From the NCBI RefSeq assembly GCF_905201705.1, contig NZ_CAJKOX010000008.1:62001-126000 (forward strand): a stretch of DNA of 64,000 nt. The letters are read 5' to 3'. The position numbers were made by a program, and so were the translations under genes. Positions within the stretch are counted from its first letter, which is position 1, and every line of letters starts with the position of its first letter. Source of the stretch: an uncultured Marvinbryantia sp. Lineage in GTDB: Bacteria; Bacillota; Clostridia; Lachnospirales; Lachnospiraceae. Shown here one piece after another: positions 16,519 to 25,984 of this stretch. The notes under the pieces were generated by a model. It did no database searches. It was not told the DNA's origin and saw only the letters and a list, made by a program, of their open reading frames with translations.

Positions 16519-17304
16519 ATGGAATTATGTCTGAAGGTGTATGATGAGGAAGGAAAGCTGGTTGCCGTCCGTCACGGAGAGGACGAGGTGAGTCTGATGT
16601 GCAGCCGGGAATATCAGCCGGGCGACCGGTTTGGATTGGAAATTTCTGAAAAAAATGTATGGGTATGGCTGCAGTGGGATGATGCGCTTGGAAAATCGCT
16701 CGTGTATCTGACCGGGACCGCGGAGTATACGATTCCTTTCGGAGAAAAGCGGATCAACCTTTCGCCGAAGGCATTCAGCGGCAAAAAACACCTGCTCTAT
16801 GCGAGATGCGCGAAGGAATATGAGAGAAAGGCATACCGCAATCTGGCACTGAATGTAAACGATCAGCATCAGAATCACACCTGCTATCCGCACGCCGCGG
16901 CGAATGTGGAGACGAGAGGGGAATCTGTTTTTGCCGCTCAGAATGCGATCGACGGTGTGGTGATCAACGACAGCCATGGAGAGTGGCCGTACCAGTCCTG
17001 GGGGATCAACCGCCGCGAGGACGCTGCGCTGAAGCTGGAGTTCGGGCGCACCGTGGAGACGGACCGCATCGTGCTTTACACCAGGGCGGATTTTCCGCAC
17101 GATAACTGGTGGACAGAGGCGACGATAAACTTTTCGGACGGAAGCAGCCTGCTGTTTCCGATGGAAAAGAGCAGCGCGCCGCATGAGATGAGCTTTGAGA
17201 AAAAGCAGATCGAGTGGCTGGAGCTTTGCGCTTTGAAAAAATCCCCGGAGGAATCACCGTTTCCGGCGCTGACACAGATAGAGGTGTACGGGACGGATCT
17301 GTAA
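16519..17304 (+). CDS. Discoidin-like (F5/8 type C-like) protein
   Basis: A 261-residue cytoplasmic-looking protein without a signal peptide. The N-terminal half is beta-rich (FGLEISEKNVWVWLQWDDAL). The C-terminal half resembles a galactose-binding jelly-roll domain, with AAQNAIDGVV, PYQSWGIN, LEFGRTVETDRIVLYTR and a closing QIEVYGTDL. It follows the GH78 gene by 40 bases with its own Shine-Dalgarno (GAAAGGGGA), so they form one unit. It may bind or modify the same glycan. No catalytic signature was recognised. Confidence 0.65.
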   Translation: MELCLKVYDEEGKLVAVRHGEDEVSLMCSREYQPGDRFGLEISEKNVWVWLQWDDALGKSLVYLTGTAEYTIPFGEKRINLSPKAFSGKKHLLYARCAKEYERKAYRNLALNVNDQHQNHTCYPHAAANVETRGESVFAAQNAIDGVVINDSHGEWPYQSWGINRREDAALKLEFGRTVETDRIVLYTRADFPHDNWWTEATINFSDGSSLLFPMEKSSAPHEMSFEKKQIEWLELCALKKSPEESPFPALTQIEVYGTDL

Positions 17305-17339
17305 AGGAATTTCGAAAAGCCGGGTTTCGGGAGAACAAA

Positions 17340-17374
17340 ACCCCTGCCAAAACACATCCCTGGCAGGGGTCCTT
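17340..17374. terminator. Convergent bidirectional terminator
   Basis: A 10-bp perfect stem (17340-17349 with 17361-17370). CCTTTT follows on the plus strand and TTTTGTT on the minus strand. It separates the GH78 unit from the convergent yesN-like gene. Confidence 0.8.
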
Positions 17375-17376
17375 TT

Positions 17377-18969
17377 CTACTGCTTTAAAAATTCACTGGG
17401 CGAGACGCCCGCAACTTTCTTAAAAACTCTGCTGAAATAAAAAGCGTTTTCAAAGCCAAGCCGGTCGGCGATTTCATAGATTTTCAGATCACCCTGCTTT
17501 AAGAGCTTCTTTGCCTCCTCGATTTTTCTCTGGGCGATGTATTCGTTGAATCCAATTTCCGTGTGCTTTTTAAAAAGCTGGCTCAGATAATTTGAGCTGA
17601 TGCTGAAAACGGCGGCCGTGTTCTGCAGCGTCAATCGCTGATTCAGGTTGCAGTCGATATAGTTCTTGACATTTTCCACGAGCGCGTTGTTGGGGCGCTT
17701 TGCCTGTTCCTCCAGAGCCTTTAAAAGACCGTTTTCCAGACGGGAAAGCCAGGAGAGGATCTGGGCGACGCTGGAGAAGCGGTAAAGTGTCTGATAGCCC
17801 TCGGCATCGTCGCGGAAAATGTCATTTACAATGGAAACGCCGTCCTCCAGCAGATTGATGGTCAGGTAGAGGATGCTGCTGGCGGCGTCCAGCGCCTGGG
17901 CGGTGGAAACGTGGTTCTGGGAGAGCAGCTCCCGGATATTGTCCAGGATTTCCCGCAGCGCCTCCCCGTTCGATTCCTCGAACGCCTTGCGGATATCCTC
18001 GCGGAACAAAGAGAGGCTGAACACGTTGTGCTCCTTTCCCTGCGCGAGCTGTTCTCCGGCAAACACGATCGGATGGGCGGCGTCCGCGGTCGGAATAAAC
18101 TGCTTGGCGTCCTGGTAGGAAACCGGGATTTCCAGAGGGGAGGCAACCATCGCGCCGATGCTGCAGAGCAGCGAGACGGAATAATAGTTGTGCAGCATCG
18201 CAAGCGTCTGAGAGAGCGCCCTTTCAAGCTGCTCTGCGGGGTTTTCCGTCCAGCCCTCCGGGATGAAAAACACGGCGGCGAAATACTGGACATCCAGTGA
18301 GATTACCTGGCAGCGGAGAAATTTGGAGATCATTTCCTGGAACATTTCCAGCGTACTCTGGTTCAGAAGAAATTTTTCGTCCCTTGTCAGAAGCTTTTCT
18401 TTGTTGTCGGTCAGACGGATATATGCAGCCATGTATCCCGGCGTGTCAAAGACGAGCTGAAATTCCCGGCACTGGCGCTCAAACTGCTCCGGTCCCTCAA
18501 ACAGCCCGTTTAAGAGACGGATAAAGAAACGGTCGCGGTAGTACCGGAGATCCAGAAGCGGCGGATTTTCCGTGAGGGAAAGCTTGCGGAATTCCAGAAC
18601 AGCGCGCTCAGCCTTTTTAAGAGCCGCATCAAGCGTCTCTTTCGTAAGCTCCATCTTGATCAGATAATCGACCGCCTGCAGGCTCAGCGCTTCCCGGGCA
18701 AACTGAAAATCCTCGTAGCCGGTCAGAATGATGAATACCGGGATGCGTCCAAGCTCCTGCAGACATTTTTTCGCGAGCTCCAGACCGCTCATGACCGGCA
18801 TCTTGATGTCGGAGATGACAATATCCGGCTTCTGCGCCAGGATCATCTGGTAAGCCTGTTCCCCGTTTGAGGCGGAGCCGCAGAGCTGGACATCCAGTGC
18901 GGAATCTGCGAGCATGGATTTCAATCCGATCTGGATCAGCGGCTCGTCGTCGGCAATGAATACTTTCAT
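17377..18969 (-). CDS. YesN-type AraC-family response regulator
   Basis: A 530-residue regulator. It has an N-terminal receiver domain (FIADDEP, phospho-acceptor Asp in IVISDIKMPVMSG, Lys in YLIKMEL), a long central region and a C-terminal AraC helix-turn-helix pair (SSNYLSQLFKKHTEIGFNEY, then EIADRLGFENAFYFSRVFKK). Its start overlaps the kinase stop by 4 bases. It is transcribed divergently from the CUT1 importer genes and is their likely activator in response to an extracellular sugar. Confidence 0.93.
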   Translation of the reverse strand: MKVFIADDEPLIQIGLKSMLADSALDVQLCGSASNGEQAYQMILAQKPDIVISDIKMPVMSGLELAKKCLQELGRIPVFIILTGYEDFQFAREALSLQAVDYLIKMELTKETLDAALKKAERAVLEFRKLSLTENPPLLDLRYYRDRFFIRLLNGLFEGPEQFERQCREFQLVFDTPGYMAAYIRLTDNKEKLLTRDEKFLLNQSTLEMFQEMISKFLRCQVISLDVQYFAAVFFIPEGWTENPAEQLERALSQTLAMLHNYYSVSLLCSIGAMVASPLEIPVSYQDAKQFIPTADAAHPIVFAGEQLAQGKEHNVFSLSLFREDIRKAFEESNGEALREILDNIRELLSQNHVSTAQALDAASSILYLTINLLEDGVSIVNDIFRDDAEGYQTLYRFSSVAQILSWLSRLENGLLKALEEQAKRPNNALVENVKNYIDCNLNQRLTLQNTAAVFSISSNYLSQLFKKHTEIGFNEYIAQRKIEEAKKLLKQGDLKIYEIADRLGFENAFYFSRVFKKVAGVSPSEFLKQ

Positions 18970-20786
18970 GATGGTTGTTCCTCCTCTTTCAGAACTTTGA
19001 AAGGAATCTGTATGGTGACGGTGGTGTACTGCCCGGGCTCGCTTTCGATATGAAGTCCGTAGCGCTCCCCGTAGGTGTACTGGAGGTAACGGTGGACGTT
19101 GCTGACACCAACGTTGCGGAAAAAGGAACCGCGGTCGGGAACATCCTCGGTGAGCAGATGCCCGATCTTGTCGGCGCTGATACCCACGCCGTTGTCGGTT
19201 ACGTCAATGCATACCGTATCCGCCTGCGCCTGATACAGCTTTATTTTGATAGCGCCGGGATGCCCGGTCGGCTCGATGCCGTGGAAAATAGAATTTTCCA
19301 CGATCGGCTGCAGGCTGAACCGGGGAATCTCGTTGCACAAAAGAGCTTCGTTTGCAACGTCGTATTCCAGGGAGATCATACCGCCATAGCGGTATTTCTG
19401 GATGGTAAAGTAGTCTCCGAGAAGATCAAATTCCTGCCGGATCGTCACAAAAAGACTGGCGCTTTTTGAGATATTCTTAAACAGCCGGGAGAGCGCGAGC
19501 GTCATTTCTGCGATGCCGTCCGCCTTCTGCACCGTTGCCATCCATTTGATGGAATTCAACGTGTTGTACAGAAAATGCGGGTTGATCTGGCTCTGGAGAA
19601 GCTGGTATTCGTAGTCTCTTTTTTCATTCTCCGCCGTCAGACGGTTGTCGATCAGTGTCTGGATATCCTGGGAGAGCTGATTGATGTCTCTTCCCATATC
19701 GCCAAGCTCATTGTCCCACAAAATGGTGTCGTCGCGGGAAAAATCACCGCCTGCGATTAGTCCGATGCGGTTGCGCAGCCGGGTGACGGGCTGGGTAAAC
19801 AGCCGGGAGAGCATTCCGGTGATGATCAGTCCGATCAGCAGGACGACGCCGAAGATTAAAAGTCCAAGCAGAAGATAGCGGGAAAGCTGCTGGCGCAGAT
19901 TTCCGGGTGAAACTGTCTGGATAACCGCGCAGCTTCCAAAGGATAGCGGGCGGGAAACAGCGAGCTGTTTTCCGTCTGCATTTTTCAGATAGGAAACCTT
20001 TGTATCCCACTGGATGTGATAGTTTTCGGAAAACGCCTCAAACTCCGGCGCCGCTTCGAGGGATGTGAGGTCAGAGCCATCCAGCCGGTAGTAGGCGTCA
20101 CCGATCTTCAGAAATAATCGGTTGGCGTCGTCGAGCGTATAATTGCTCATCTCATGGACAAACAGCTCCTGCGAGACGGACAGATAGACAAAACCGGCGA
20201 TCCGGCTGCTATAGGGGTGCTGGATCGGGCGGATGATGGGGATGACCAGCGCCGGGTAGTGCGCGAAATCCTCCACGACAATCTGAAAACGGTAGCTGTC
20301 GAGATTTGCCGTCTCCATATATTCCTCATAATAAGGAAGGTTCTGGATCAGTTCCGGGATATTTTTGTCCACCGAATAATCGGCGTTAATGATCTGAAGG
20401 TAATCCTGCCGGTCAAAGGGGCAGATGACGAGCCGGTGGATGTATTCGCGGGACGGATTTGATGAAAAGGTGGTATTCAGCATATCCGTAGCCGTGGAGG
20501 TCACTCTGTTATAGCGCTCCGATTCTCTGGAGGTGAGAAAGAATTGGGAAATCTGGTCGTTTGTGCCGCACCAACGGAGCAGATCGGAGAAATCATCCAG
20601 GTGATTGTTAATGTTTTCCGCAAGCAGCTCCAGCGAGGTCTCGGTGGACTGGATCACGGTTTTTTGAAGGTCTCTGTAAAATAAAAGGTAGCTGACGGAG
20701 GAAATACCGATTCCGAGAATCAGAACCAGCGTAAGAATCACCAGAAACAGACTGCCGCGGATTGTCTTAAAAAATGGTCGCTTCAT
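18966..20786 (-). CDS. YesM-type sensor histidine kinase
   Basis: A 606-residue membrane kinase. A transmembrane segment near the N-terminus (GSLFLVILTLVLILGIGI), a long extracellular Cache-like sensor, a second membrane segment (LLGLLIFGVVLLIGLII), a HAMP linker, the His_kinase motif QINPHFLYNTLNSIKWMA and an HATPase domain (VENSIFHGI, DNGVGI). The start at 20786 has AGGAG about ten bases upstream; a longer in-frame start at 20834 lacks this. A minus-strand TATACT at 20844-20839 may be the -10. It senses a ligand outside the cell and signals to the YesN protein. Confidence 0.92.
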   Translation of the reverse strand: MKRPFFKTIRGSLFLVILTLVLILGIGISSVSYLLFYRDLQKTVIQSTETSLELLAENINNHLDDFSDLLRWCGTNDQISQFFLTSRESERYNRVTSTATDMLNTTFSSNPSREYIHRLVICPFDRQDYLQIINADYSVDKNIPELIQNLPYYEEYMETANLDSYRFQIVVEDFAHYPALVIPIIRPIQHPYSSRIAGFVYLSVSQELFVHEMSNYTLDDANRLFLKIGDAYYRLDGSDLTSLEAAPEFEAFSENYHIQWDTKVSYLKNADGKQLAVSRPLSFGSCAVIQTVSPGNLRQQLSRYLLLGLLIFGVVLLIGLIITGMLSRLFTQPVTRLRNRIGLIAGGDFSRDDTILWDNELGDMGRDINQLSQDIQTLIDNRLTAENEKRDYEYQLLQSQINPHFLYNTLNSIKWMATVQKADGIAEMTLALSRLFKNISKSASLFVTIRQEFDLLGDYFTIQKYRYGGMISLEYDVANEALLCNEIPRFSLQPIVENSIFHGIEPTGHPGAIKIKLYQAQADTVCIDVTDNGVGISADKIGHLLTEDVPDRGSFFRNVGVSNVHRYLQYTYGERYGLHIESEPGQYTTVTIQIPFKVLKEEEQPS

Positions 20787-21000
20787 ATAAGAAATACTCC
20801 TGAAATTTGTATCGTAGCTGTGAAGGGACAACAAATACAGTATAACATAGAAAATTTTTATTTACTATATAAAAAATAAAGAGCTTTTTTCCCAAAAAAA
20901 GAGAAAAATGGAAGGGTCTGAAATTGGAGAGTATACAAAAAACCAAAAAAATGAGAGGTTTATCATAAGAAATGCTATGGAAAGAAAGGCTTTTGGCAGG

Positions 21001-21006
21001 TATAAT
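21001..21006 (+). promoter_or_regulatory. Promoter -10 of the CUT1 importer
   Basis: A perfect TATAAT 51 bases before the binding-protein start. The -35 position (20978-20983, TGGAAA) is weak, consistent with dependence on the AraC-type regulator encoded divergently. The gap 20835-21000 is AT-rich with no gene. Confidence 0.55.
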
Positions 21007-21057
21007 TTGGTCATAAGCTACAGAAAAGCAAAACACAAAACAAGGAGGATATGAAAC

Positions 21058-22344
21058 ATGAACAAAAAACTTTTAAGCGCGGCGCTGGCAGTTGGCGTAG
21101 CGGCAGGATGCCTGGCACCTATGACAGCATTTGCAGAGGAAGAGAACGTGACGCTGAACTGGGCGCTGTGGGATGCAAAGACAGCAACCTACTGGAGCGC
21201 GGTTGCAGACGCTTACATGGAGCAGCATCCGAACGTAACGATCGAGATGACCGACCTTGGCTCCCAGGATTACATGACGGTACTCGCAACCGATCTCTCC
21301 GGCGACGGCTCCGACTTCGACATCGTTACCGTGAAGGATGTTCCGGGATATGCAACGCTGGTTTCCAAGGGCGTTCTGGAGGATCTGAGCGGACGCATCG
21401 AGAGCGACGGTCTGGATCTCAGCGTTTACAACGGAACCACCGAGCAGGTTACAGTAGACGGCGCGCTGTACGAGCTTCCGTTCCGCAGCGACTTCTGGGT
21501 ATTGTATTATAATAAGAAGCTGTTCGACGACGCAGGCGTTGATTATCCGACAAACGATATGACGATGGAGCAGTACGACGCGCTGGCAAGAAGCGTTACG
21601 AAGGAAGGCTTCGGAAGCGATCAGGTATACGGCGCACACTACCACACCTGGAGAAGTGCAGTACAGCTTTTCGGCATCCTTGACGGAGAACACACCGTAC
21701 TGGACGGCAATTATGATTTCTTAAAACCGTATTATGAGCTGGTAAAACAGCAGGAAGCAGACGGCGTGTGCCGTTCCTACATCGACACAAACGCATCCCA
21801 GCTTCACTACAGCGGCGCTTTCTCTGAGGGAAATACCGCAACGATGAATATGGGCTCCTGGTACATCACCACACTGATGTCTGAGCTGGCAAACGGCAAC
21901 TACGACAGCGAGCTGGTAGGCGACTGGGGCATCGTAAAATATCCGCATCCGGAAGGCGTAGAGGCAGGCACGACCCTTGGTACCATCACAGCGCTTGCGA
22001 TCCCGACCTGCTCGGAGAAACAGGATGCTGCATGGGATTTCATCAAGTTTGCATGCGGAGAGGAAGGCGCAGAGGTGGTAGCTTCCACGGGTACCTTCCC
22101 GGCGATCCTCAACGACAGCGTTGTAGAGCAGATTTCCTCACTTGAGGGCTTCCCGCAGGATGAGAACAGCAAGGAAGCGTTAAAGACCGCCCAGATTTAT
22201 CTGGAAGCTCCGTATGATGCGCACATCACAGAGATCAACACGGTTCTGGATACGTATCACAAGGATATCATGAATGGAGATACCTCCATTGACGACGGCA
22301 TTGCAAAGATGAACGAAGAGGTAGGAAAAATCCTCGGTGAATAA
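21058..22344 (+). CDS. CUT1 sugar ABC transporter substrate-binding protein
   Basis: A 428-residue family 1 extracellular binding protein. The signal peptide ends either at VAAGC (a poor lipobox with Ala at -3) or at an AFAEEE cleavage site, so lipid anchoring is uncertain. Mature blocks are typical: FDIVTVKDVPGYATLVSKG, DGALYELPFRSDFWVLYYNK and AAWDFIKFACGEEGAEVVA. The strong Shine-Dalgarno AAGGAGGA precedes ATG 21058. It supplies oligosaccharide to the permeases that follow. Confidence 0.93.
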   Translation: MNKKLLSAALAVGVAAGCLAPMTAFAEEENVTLNWALWDAKTATYWSAVADAYMEQHPNVTIEMTDLGSQDYMTVLATDLSGDGSDFDIVTVKDVPGYATLVSKGVLEDLSGRIESDGLDLSVYNGTTEQVTVDGALYELPFRSDFWVLYYNKKLFDDAGVDYPTNDMTMEQYDALARSVTKEGFGSDQVYGAHYHTWRSAVQLFGILDGEHTVLDGNYDFLKPYYELVKQQEADGVCRSYIDTNASQLHYSGAFSEGNTATMNMGSWYITTLMSELANGNYDSELVGDWGIVKYPHPEGVEAGTTLGTITALAIPTCSEKQDAAWDFIKFACGEEGAEVVASTGTFPAILNDSVVEQISSLEGFPQDENSKEALKTAQIYLEAPYDAHITEINTVLDTYHKDIMNGDTSIDDGIAKMNEEVGKILGE

Positions 22345-22370
22345 TCAGCAGGAAATGTAACGGCAGTGCA

Positions 22371-22414
22371 AAAAGGGAATCGGAAACAGACCTGTATAAG
22401 CCGGTTCCCTTTTT
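22371..22414 (+). terminator. Intra-operon attenuator hairpin
   Basis: 22371-22383 pairs with 22401-22414 (AAAGGGAA and CGG blocks), with T residues at the 3' edge. Placed between the binding-protein and permease genes, it should reduce read-through so that binding protein exceeds permease. Confidence 0.7.
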
Positions 22415-22450
22415 CTGTGCCCGATTTCGCAAAGGAAAGGAGAAAAAAGG

Positions 22451-23359
22451 ATGAATGAAGCGGAAAAAAGCAGGAAGCGCCGCAACAGAAAGCGCGCTTT
22501 GGTGGCATATTCGTTTATTGCGCCAAACTTTATCGGATTTGCGGTATTTACGCTGATCCCGATTATCTGTGCCTTTGGACTTGGATTTATGAAGTGGGAC
22601 GGCAGCAATCCCCTGGAGTTCGTGGGGCTTGCGAATTTTGCCCGCCTGAAGGATGACACCTTCTTCTGGGCGGCTCTGAAAAATACGATTCTCTACTGTG
22701 TGGGAACCGTTCCTCTGACGATGGTGGCGTCGCTGGCGCTGGCAATTATTTTGAACCAGAAGGTGAAATTCCGGGGAATTTTCCGTACCGTGGCATTTTT
22801 CCCGTATGTGGCATCGCTGGTGGCGATCACGGCGGTCTGGCAGATGATCTTCCATCCGAGCAAGGGTCCGGTCAACGCGATTCTGTATTATGTGTTTCAC
22901 GTAAAGAATCTTCCAAACTGGTTTGGAGGCGATCTGATCCTTCTCACCATGATTCTTTTCAGCGTGTGGCGTTTCATGGGTTACTATATGGTTATTTATC
23001 TGGCAGGTCTGCAGGGAATTCCGGGGGAATTTTATGAGGCGGCGAGTCTGGACGGTGCGACCACCTGGGAAAAATTCCGCTATATCACCTGGCCGCAGCT
23101 CCGTTCGACCACCTTCTTTGTAGTGGTTATGCTGACGATCAGCTGCTTTAAGGTGTACGATGTGGCTGTCATGCTGGCAGGCGGCGGAGACGGAAAGCTT
23201 GGCACCTCTTCGACCGTACTTGTTTACTACATTTACCAGAAGGCTTTCCAGGAATGGGATCTCGGATATTCCAGCGCGGTGGCAATGGTTCTGTTCGTGC
23301 TGGTATTGATCGTAACGATTATCCAGTTCCGCGGGGAAGCGAAGTATGAAAAAGAGTGA
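22451..23359 (+). CDS. CUT1 sugar ABC permease (MalF/UgpA type)
   Basis: A 302-residue permease with six membrane segments. The EAA coupling loop is GIPGEFYEAASLDGATTWEKF. AAAGGAGA precedes ATG 22451. It forms a heterodimer with the next gene product. No ATPase is encoded nearby, so a shared MsmX-type ATPase elsewhere in the genome is expected, as usual for CUT1 systems in Firmicutes. Confidence 0.94.
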   Translation: MNEAEKSRKRRNRKRALVAYSFIAPNFIGFAVFTLIPIICAFGLGFMKWDGSNPLEFVGLANFARLKDDTFFWAALKNTILYCVGTVPLTMVASLALAIILNQKVKFRGIFRTVAFFPYVASLVAITAVWQMIFHPSKGPVNAILYYVFHVKNLPNWFGGDLILLTMILFSVWRFMGYYMVIYLAGLQGIPGEFYEAASLDGATTWEKFRYITWPQLRSTTFFVVVMLTISCFKVYDVAVMLAGGGDGKLGTSSTVLVYYIYQKAFQEWDLGYSSAVAMVLFVLVLIVTIIQFRGEAKYEKE

Positions 23360-23375
23360 CAGGAGGGAGAAACGC

Positions 23376-24221
23376 ATGAAAACAAAATCCGCGTCAAAAA
23401 AACGGCTGATCGGAAGGATCTGCCTGTATACTTTATTGATTATCATTACCGCGCTGATGGTGGTACCGTTTTTGTGGATGCTGTCGGCTTCCATTAAATC
23501 AAACACTGAGGTCTTTCAGATGACGCCCTTCCGCTGGATCCCGGAGGTGCCGAAGTGGGAAAACTACGTAAATATCTGGACAAAGATCCCGCTGCTGAAA
23601 TTTATCGGCAACACGGTGATCCTGACGATCGCGGTAACCTTTTTCCAGCTTCTGACCAGCAGCTTTGCCGCTTACGCCTTTTCCAAGCTGGAGTTTAGGT
23701 TTAAGAACGGGCTGTTCCTCGCCTACATCGCCACCATTGCGATGCCGTGGCAGGTATACATGGTGCCGCAGTTTATCATGATGCGAAGAATGGGACTGAA
23801 CGATACGCTCCTGGCGATGCTCTGCCTGCAGGCGTTCTCGGCGTTCGGCGTGTTTATGATGAAGCAGTTCTACGCGGGCATCCCGGATTCGCTCTGCGAG
23901 GCGGCGCGCATCGACGGCATGAGCGAATACCGGATCTACAGCAGCATTATGCTGCCGCTGTCCAAACCGGCGCTCGCCACGCTGACGATCTTCACCTTCG
24001 TCAATACGTGGAACGATTACCTTGGACCGCTTATCTATTTGAAAACAGAGTCGAAAAAGACGATCCAGCTCGGACTGCGCATGTTCATCGGCCAGTATTC
24101 CGCCGAGTACGGACTGATCATGGCTGGGTCCATCATTACATTGATCCCGGTGCTGATCGTGTTCCTGTGTCTGCAGAAATATTTTGTGGAAGGGATTGCT
24201 GCAACCGGCGTGAAGGGCTAA
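23376..24221 (+). CDS. CUT1 sugar ABC permease (MalG/UgpE type)
   Basis: A 281-residue permease with six membrane segments. The EAA loop is GIPDSLCEAARIDGMSEYRIY. GGAGGGAGA precedes ATG 23376; an in-frame ATG at 23346 inside the previous gene lacks a good site. It pairs with the 22451 permease. Confidence 0.94.
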   Translation: MKTKSASKKRLIGRICLYTLLIIITALMVVPFLWMLSASIKSNTEVFQMTPFRWIPEVPKWENYVNIWTKIPLLKFIGNTVILTIAVTFFQLLTSSFAAYAFSKLEFRFKNGLFLAYIATIAMPWQVYMVPQFIMMRRMGLNDTLLAMLCLQAFSAFGVFMMKQFYAGIPDSLCEAARIDGMSEYRIYSSIMLPLSKPALATLTIFTFVNTWNDYLGPLIYLKTESKKTIQLGLRMFIGQYSAEYGLIMAGSIITLIPVLIVFLCLQKYFVEGIAATGVKG

Positions 24222-24230
24222 AATAAAACT

Positions 24231-25970
24231 ATGAGACTAGAATCAAAAAAGGATTTCCAGGCGCTGATGCTTTCGCTCTTAAATCCGCTGAAGCCCCATT
24301 ACACAGCGGAGGGAGCGGGCGTTTCCCTGGGAGTGACCTCTACCAATTATGATGAAAAAGCAATTCTGATGGAGGGCTTTTCCCGGCCGCTCTGGGGACT
24401 GGTGCCCTTCTGGGCGGGCGGCGGAAAGGAGCCGTGGTTTGAGGCTGTCTGCCGCAGGGGGCTTGCGGCGGGAACCGACCCGGAAAATCCCGAATTCTGG
24501 GGCGCTCCGGGGGAATACGACCAGCGGTTTATCGAGATGGGCGCGATCGCCTTTGGAATGCTGCTCGCAGGGGATGTTCTCTGGGAGCCGCTTGACAGTG
24601 AGGAAAAGCGGCGGCTCGCCGCCTATCTGTACACGATCAATGAACATCAGATTCCCTGCTGCAACTGGCTGCTGTTCCGGGTACTTGTGAACCTTGCGCT
24701 GAAGGAAAACGGGATGCCTTACGACCGGGAGCGGCTTTTTGAGGCGCTGGATTTGACGGAGAGCTTTTATCTCGGCAGCGGCTGGTACCGGGACGGGGAT
24801 TCCAACCAGAAGGATTACTATGTTTCCGTTGCCATTCAGTTTTACAGCCTCATTTATGCGATGTTTATGGAGGACGAGGATAAGGAGCGCTGCGGAAGGT
24901 TCCGCGAGCGCGCATTGCTGTTTGCGAAGGAATTTATTTACTGGTTCGACGGGGACGGGGAGGCGCTGCCGTTTGGGCGGTCGCTCATTTACCGGTTTGC
25001 GCAGGCGGCTTTTTTTGAGGCATGCCTTCTGGCGGATGTGGCGCCGTTTCCGGTACCGGTGATGAAGGGACTGATCGTGCGGCACATAAAATACTGGATG
25101 CAGCAGCCGGTTTTCGACCGGGAGGGGATCCTGACGATCGGCTATGCGTACCCGAACCTGGTGATGGCGGAAAAGTACAACGGTCCCGGCTCCGTTTACT
25201 GGAGCATGATGGCGTTTACCGTGCTGGCGCTGCCGGATAAGCACCCGTTCTGGACGGCGGAGGCGGCGGAATTTCCGAAAGTGCCGGATATCTGCAGTAT
25301 GCCGGAGGCGGACATGCTGGTGCGGCGCTATCGGCATCATGTGACGGCATATGTGCCGGGCGTATACAGTCCGAACGGGCACGGGCAGATCGTGGCAAAG
25401 TACGGGAAATTCGCCTACGATACGAAATTCGGCTTTTCCGTGGCGAAGTCCTGCTATGAGCTCTATGAAAACTGCCCGGACAGTATGCTGGCATTTTTTA
25501 TAGACGGCTATGTGTATGTGCGTCGCATCTGCGAGGAGCGCGCCGTGCGGGAGGACTCCGTGTGGTCGCGGTGGAGTCCGTATCCGGGAATTGAGGTGGA
25601 AACGACGATCATTCCGACGGAAAACGGGCATAAACGGATACATAAAATAGAGAGTACCGTGAAGTGCGAGGCGTATGACTGCGGTTTTTCGGTGGGAGCG
25701 AAGCTTTCGGAGGCATTTGCATCAAGGGAAGAAAAGGGCTTCTGCCTGGCGGAAAATAAGCGGATGAAGTGCGCGGTGTCGTCCGCGGAGGGCGAGGGCG
25801 TTCTTATCACCGCCGATCCGAACACCAATGTACTGTATTCCAAAACGAGGATTCCGTCAATAAAATATAAGATTCAAAAGGGCGTGCAGACGCTCTGCAC
25901 GGAAATTACGGCGGAGGTGAAGGAGGAAGCGCTGACAAGGCTTGTGAAGGACTGGAAACCATATTGGTAA
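24231..25970 (+). CDS. DUF2264-family protein
   Basis: A 579-residue cytoplasmic protein matching the DUF2264 pattern: SRPLWGLVPFWAGGG near the N-terminus, NWLLFRVLVNLAL, WYRDGDSNQKDYYVSVAIQF and FGRSLIYRFAQAAFFEA. The fold is expected to be an (alpha/alpha)6 barrel as in uronate-processing enzymes, with a C-terminal beta domain. No activity is assigned here. Its place between the importer and a beta-glucuronidase suggests a step on an imported oligosaccharide, perhaps a hydrolase or lyase. Confidence 0.8.
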   Translation: MRLESKKDFQALMLSLLNPLKPHYTAEGAGVSLGVTSTNYDEKAILMEGFSRPLWGLVPFWAGGGKEPWFEAVCRRGLAAGTDPENPEFWGAPGEYDQRFIEMGAIAFGMLLAGDVLWEPLDSEEKRRLAAYLYTINEHQIPCCNWLLFRVLVNLALKENGMPYDRERLFEALDLTESFYLGSGWYRDGDSNQKDYYVSVAIQFYSLIYAMFMEDEDKERCGRFRERALLFAKEFIYWFDGDGEALPFGRSLIYRFAQAAFFEACLLADVAPFPVPVMKGLIVRHIKYWMQQPVFDREGILTIGYAYPNLVMAEKYNGPGSVYWSMMAFTVLALPDKHPFWTAEAAEFPKVPDICSMPEADMLVRRYRHHVTAYVPGVYSPNGHGQIVAKYGKFAYDTKFGFSVAKSCYELYENCPDSMLAFFIDGYVYVRRICEERAVREDSVWSRWSPYPGIEVETTIIPTENGHKRIHKIESTVKCEAYDCGFSVGAKLSEAFASREEKGFCLAENKRMKCAVSSAEGEGVLITADPNTNVLYSKTRIPSIKYKIQKGVQTLCTEITAEVKEEALTRLVKDWKPYW

Positions 25971-25984
25971 GGAGGAAGAAAACT

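Noticed and set aside
24279..25643. Long minus-strand open frame inside the DUF2264 gene
   Set aside because: Low-complexity His/Arg-rich translation with no start signals, while the plus-strand gene shows conserved family blocks.
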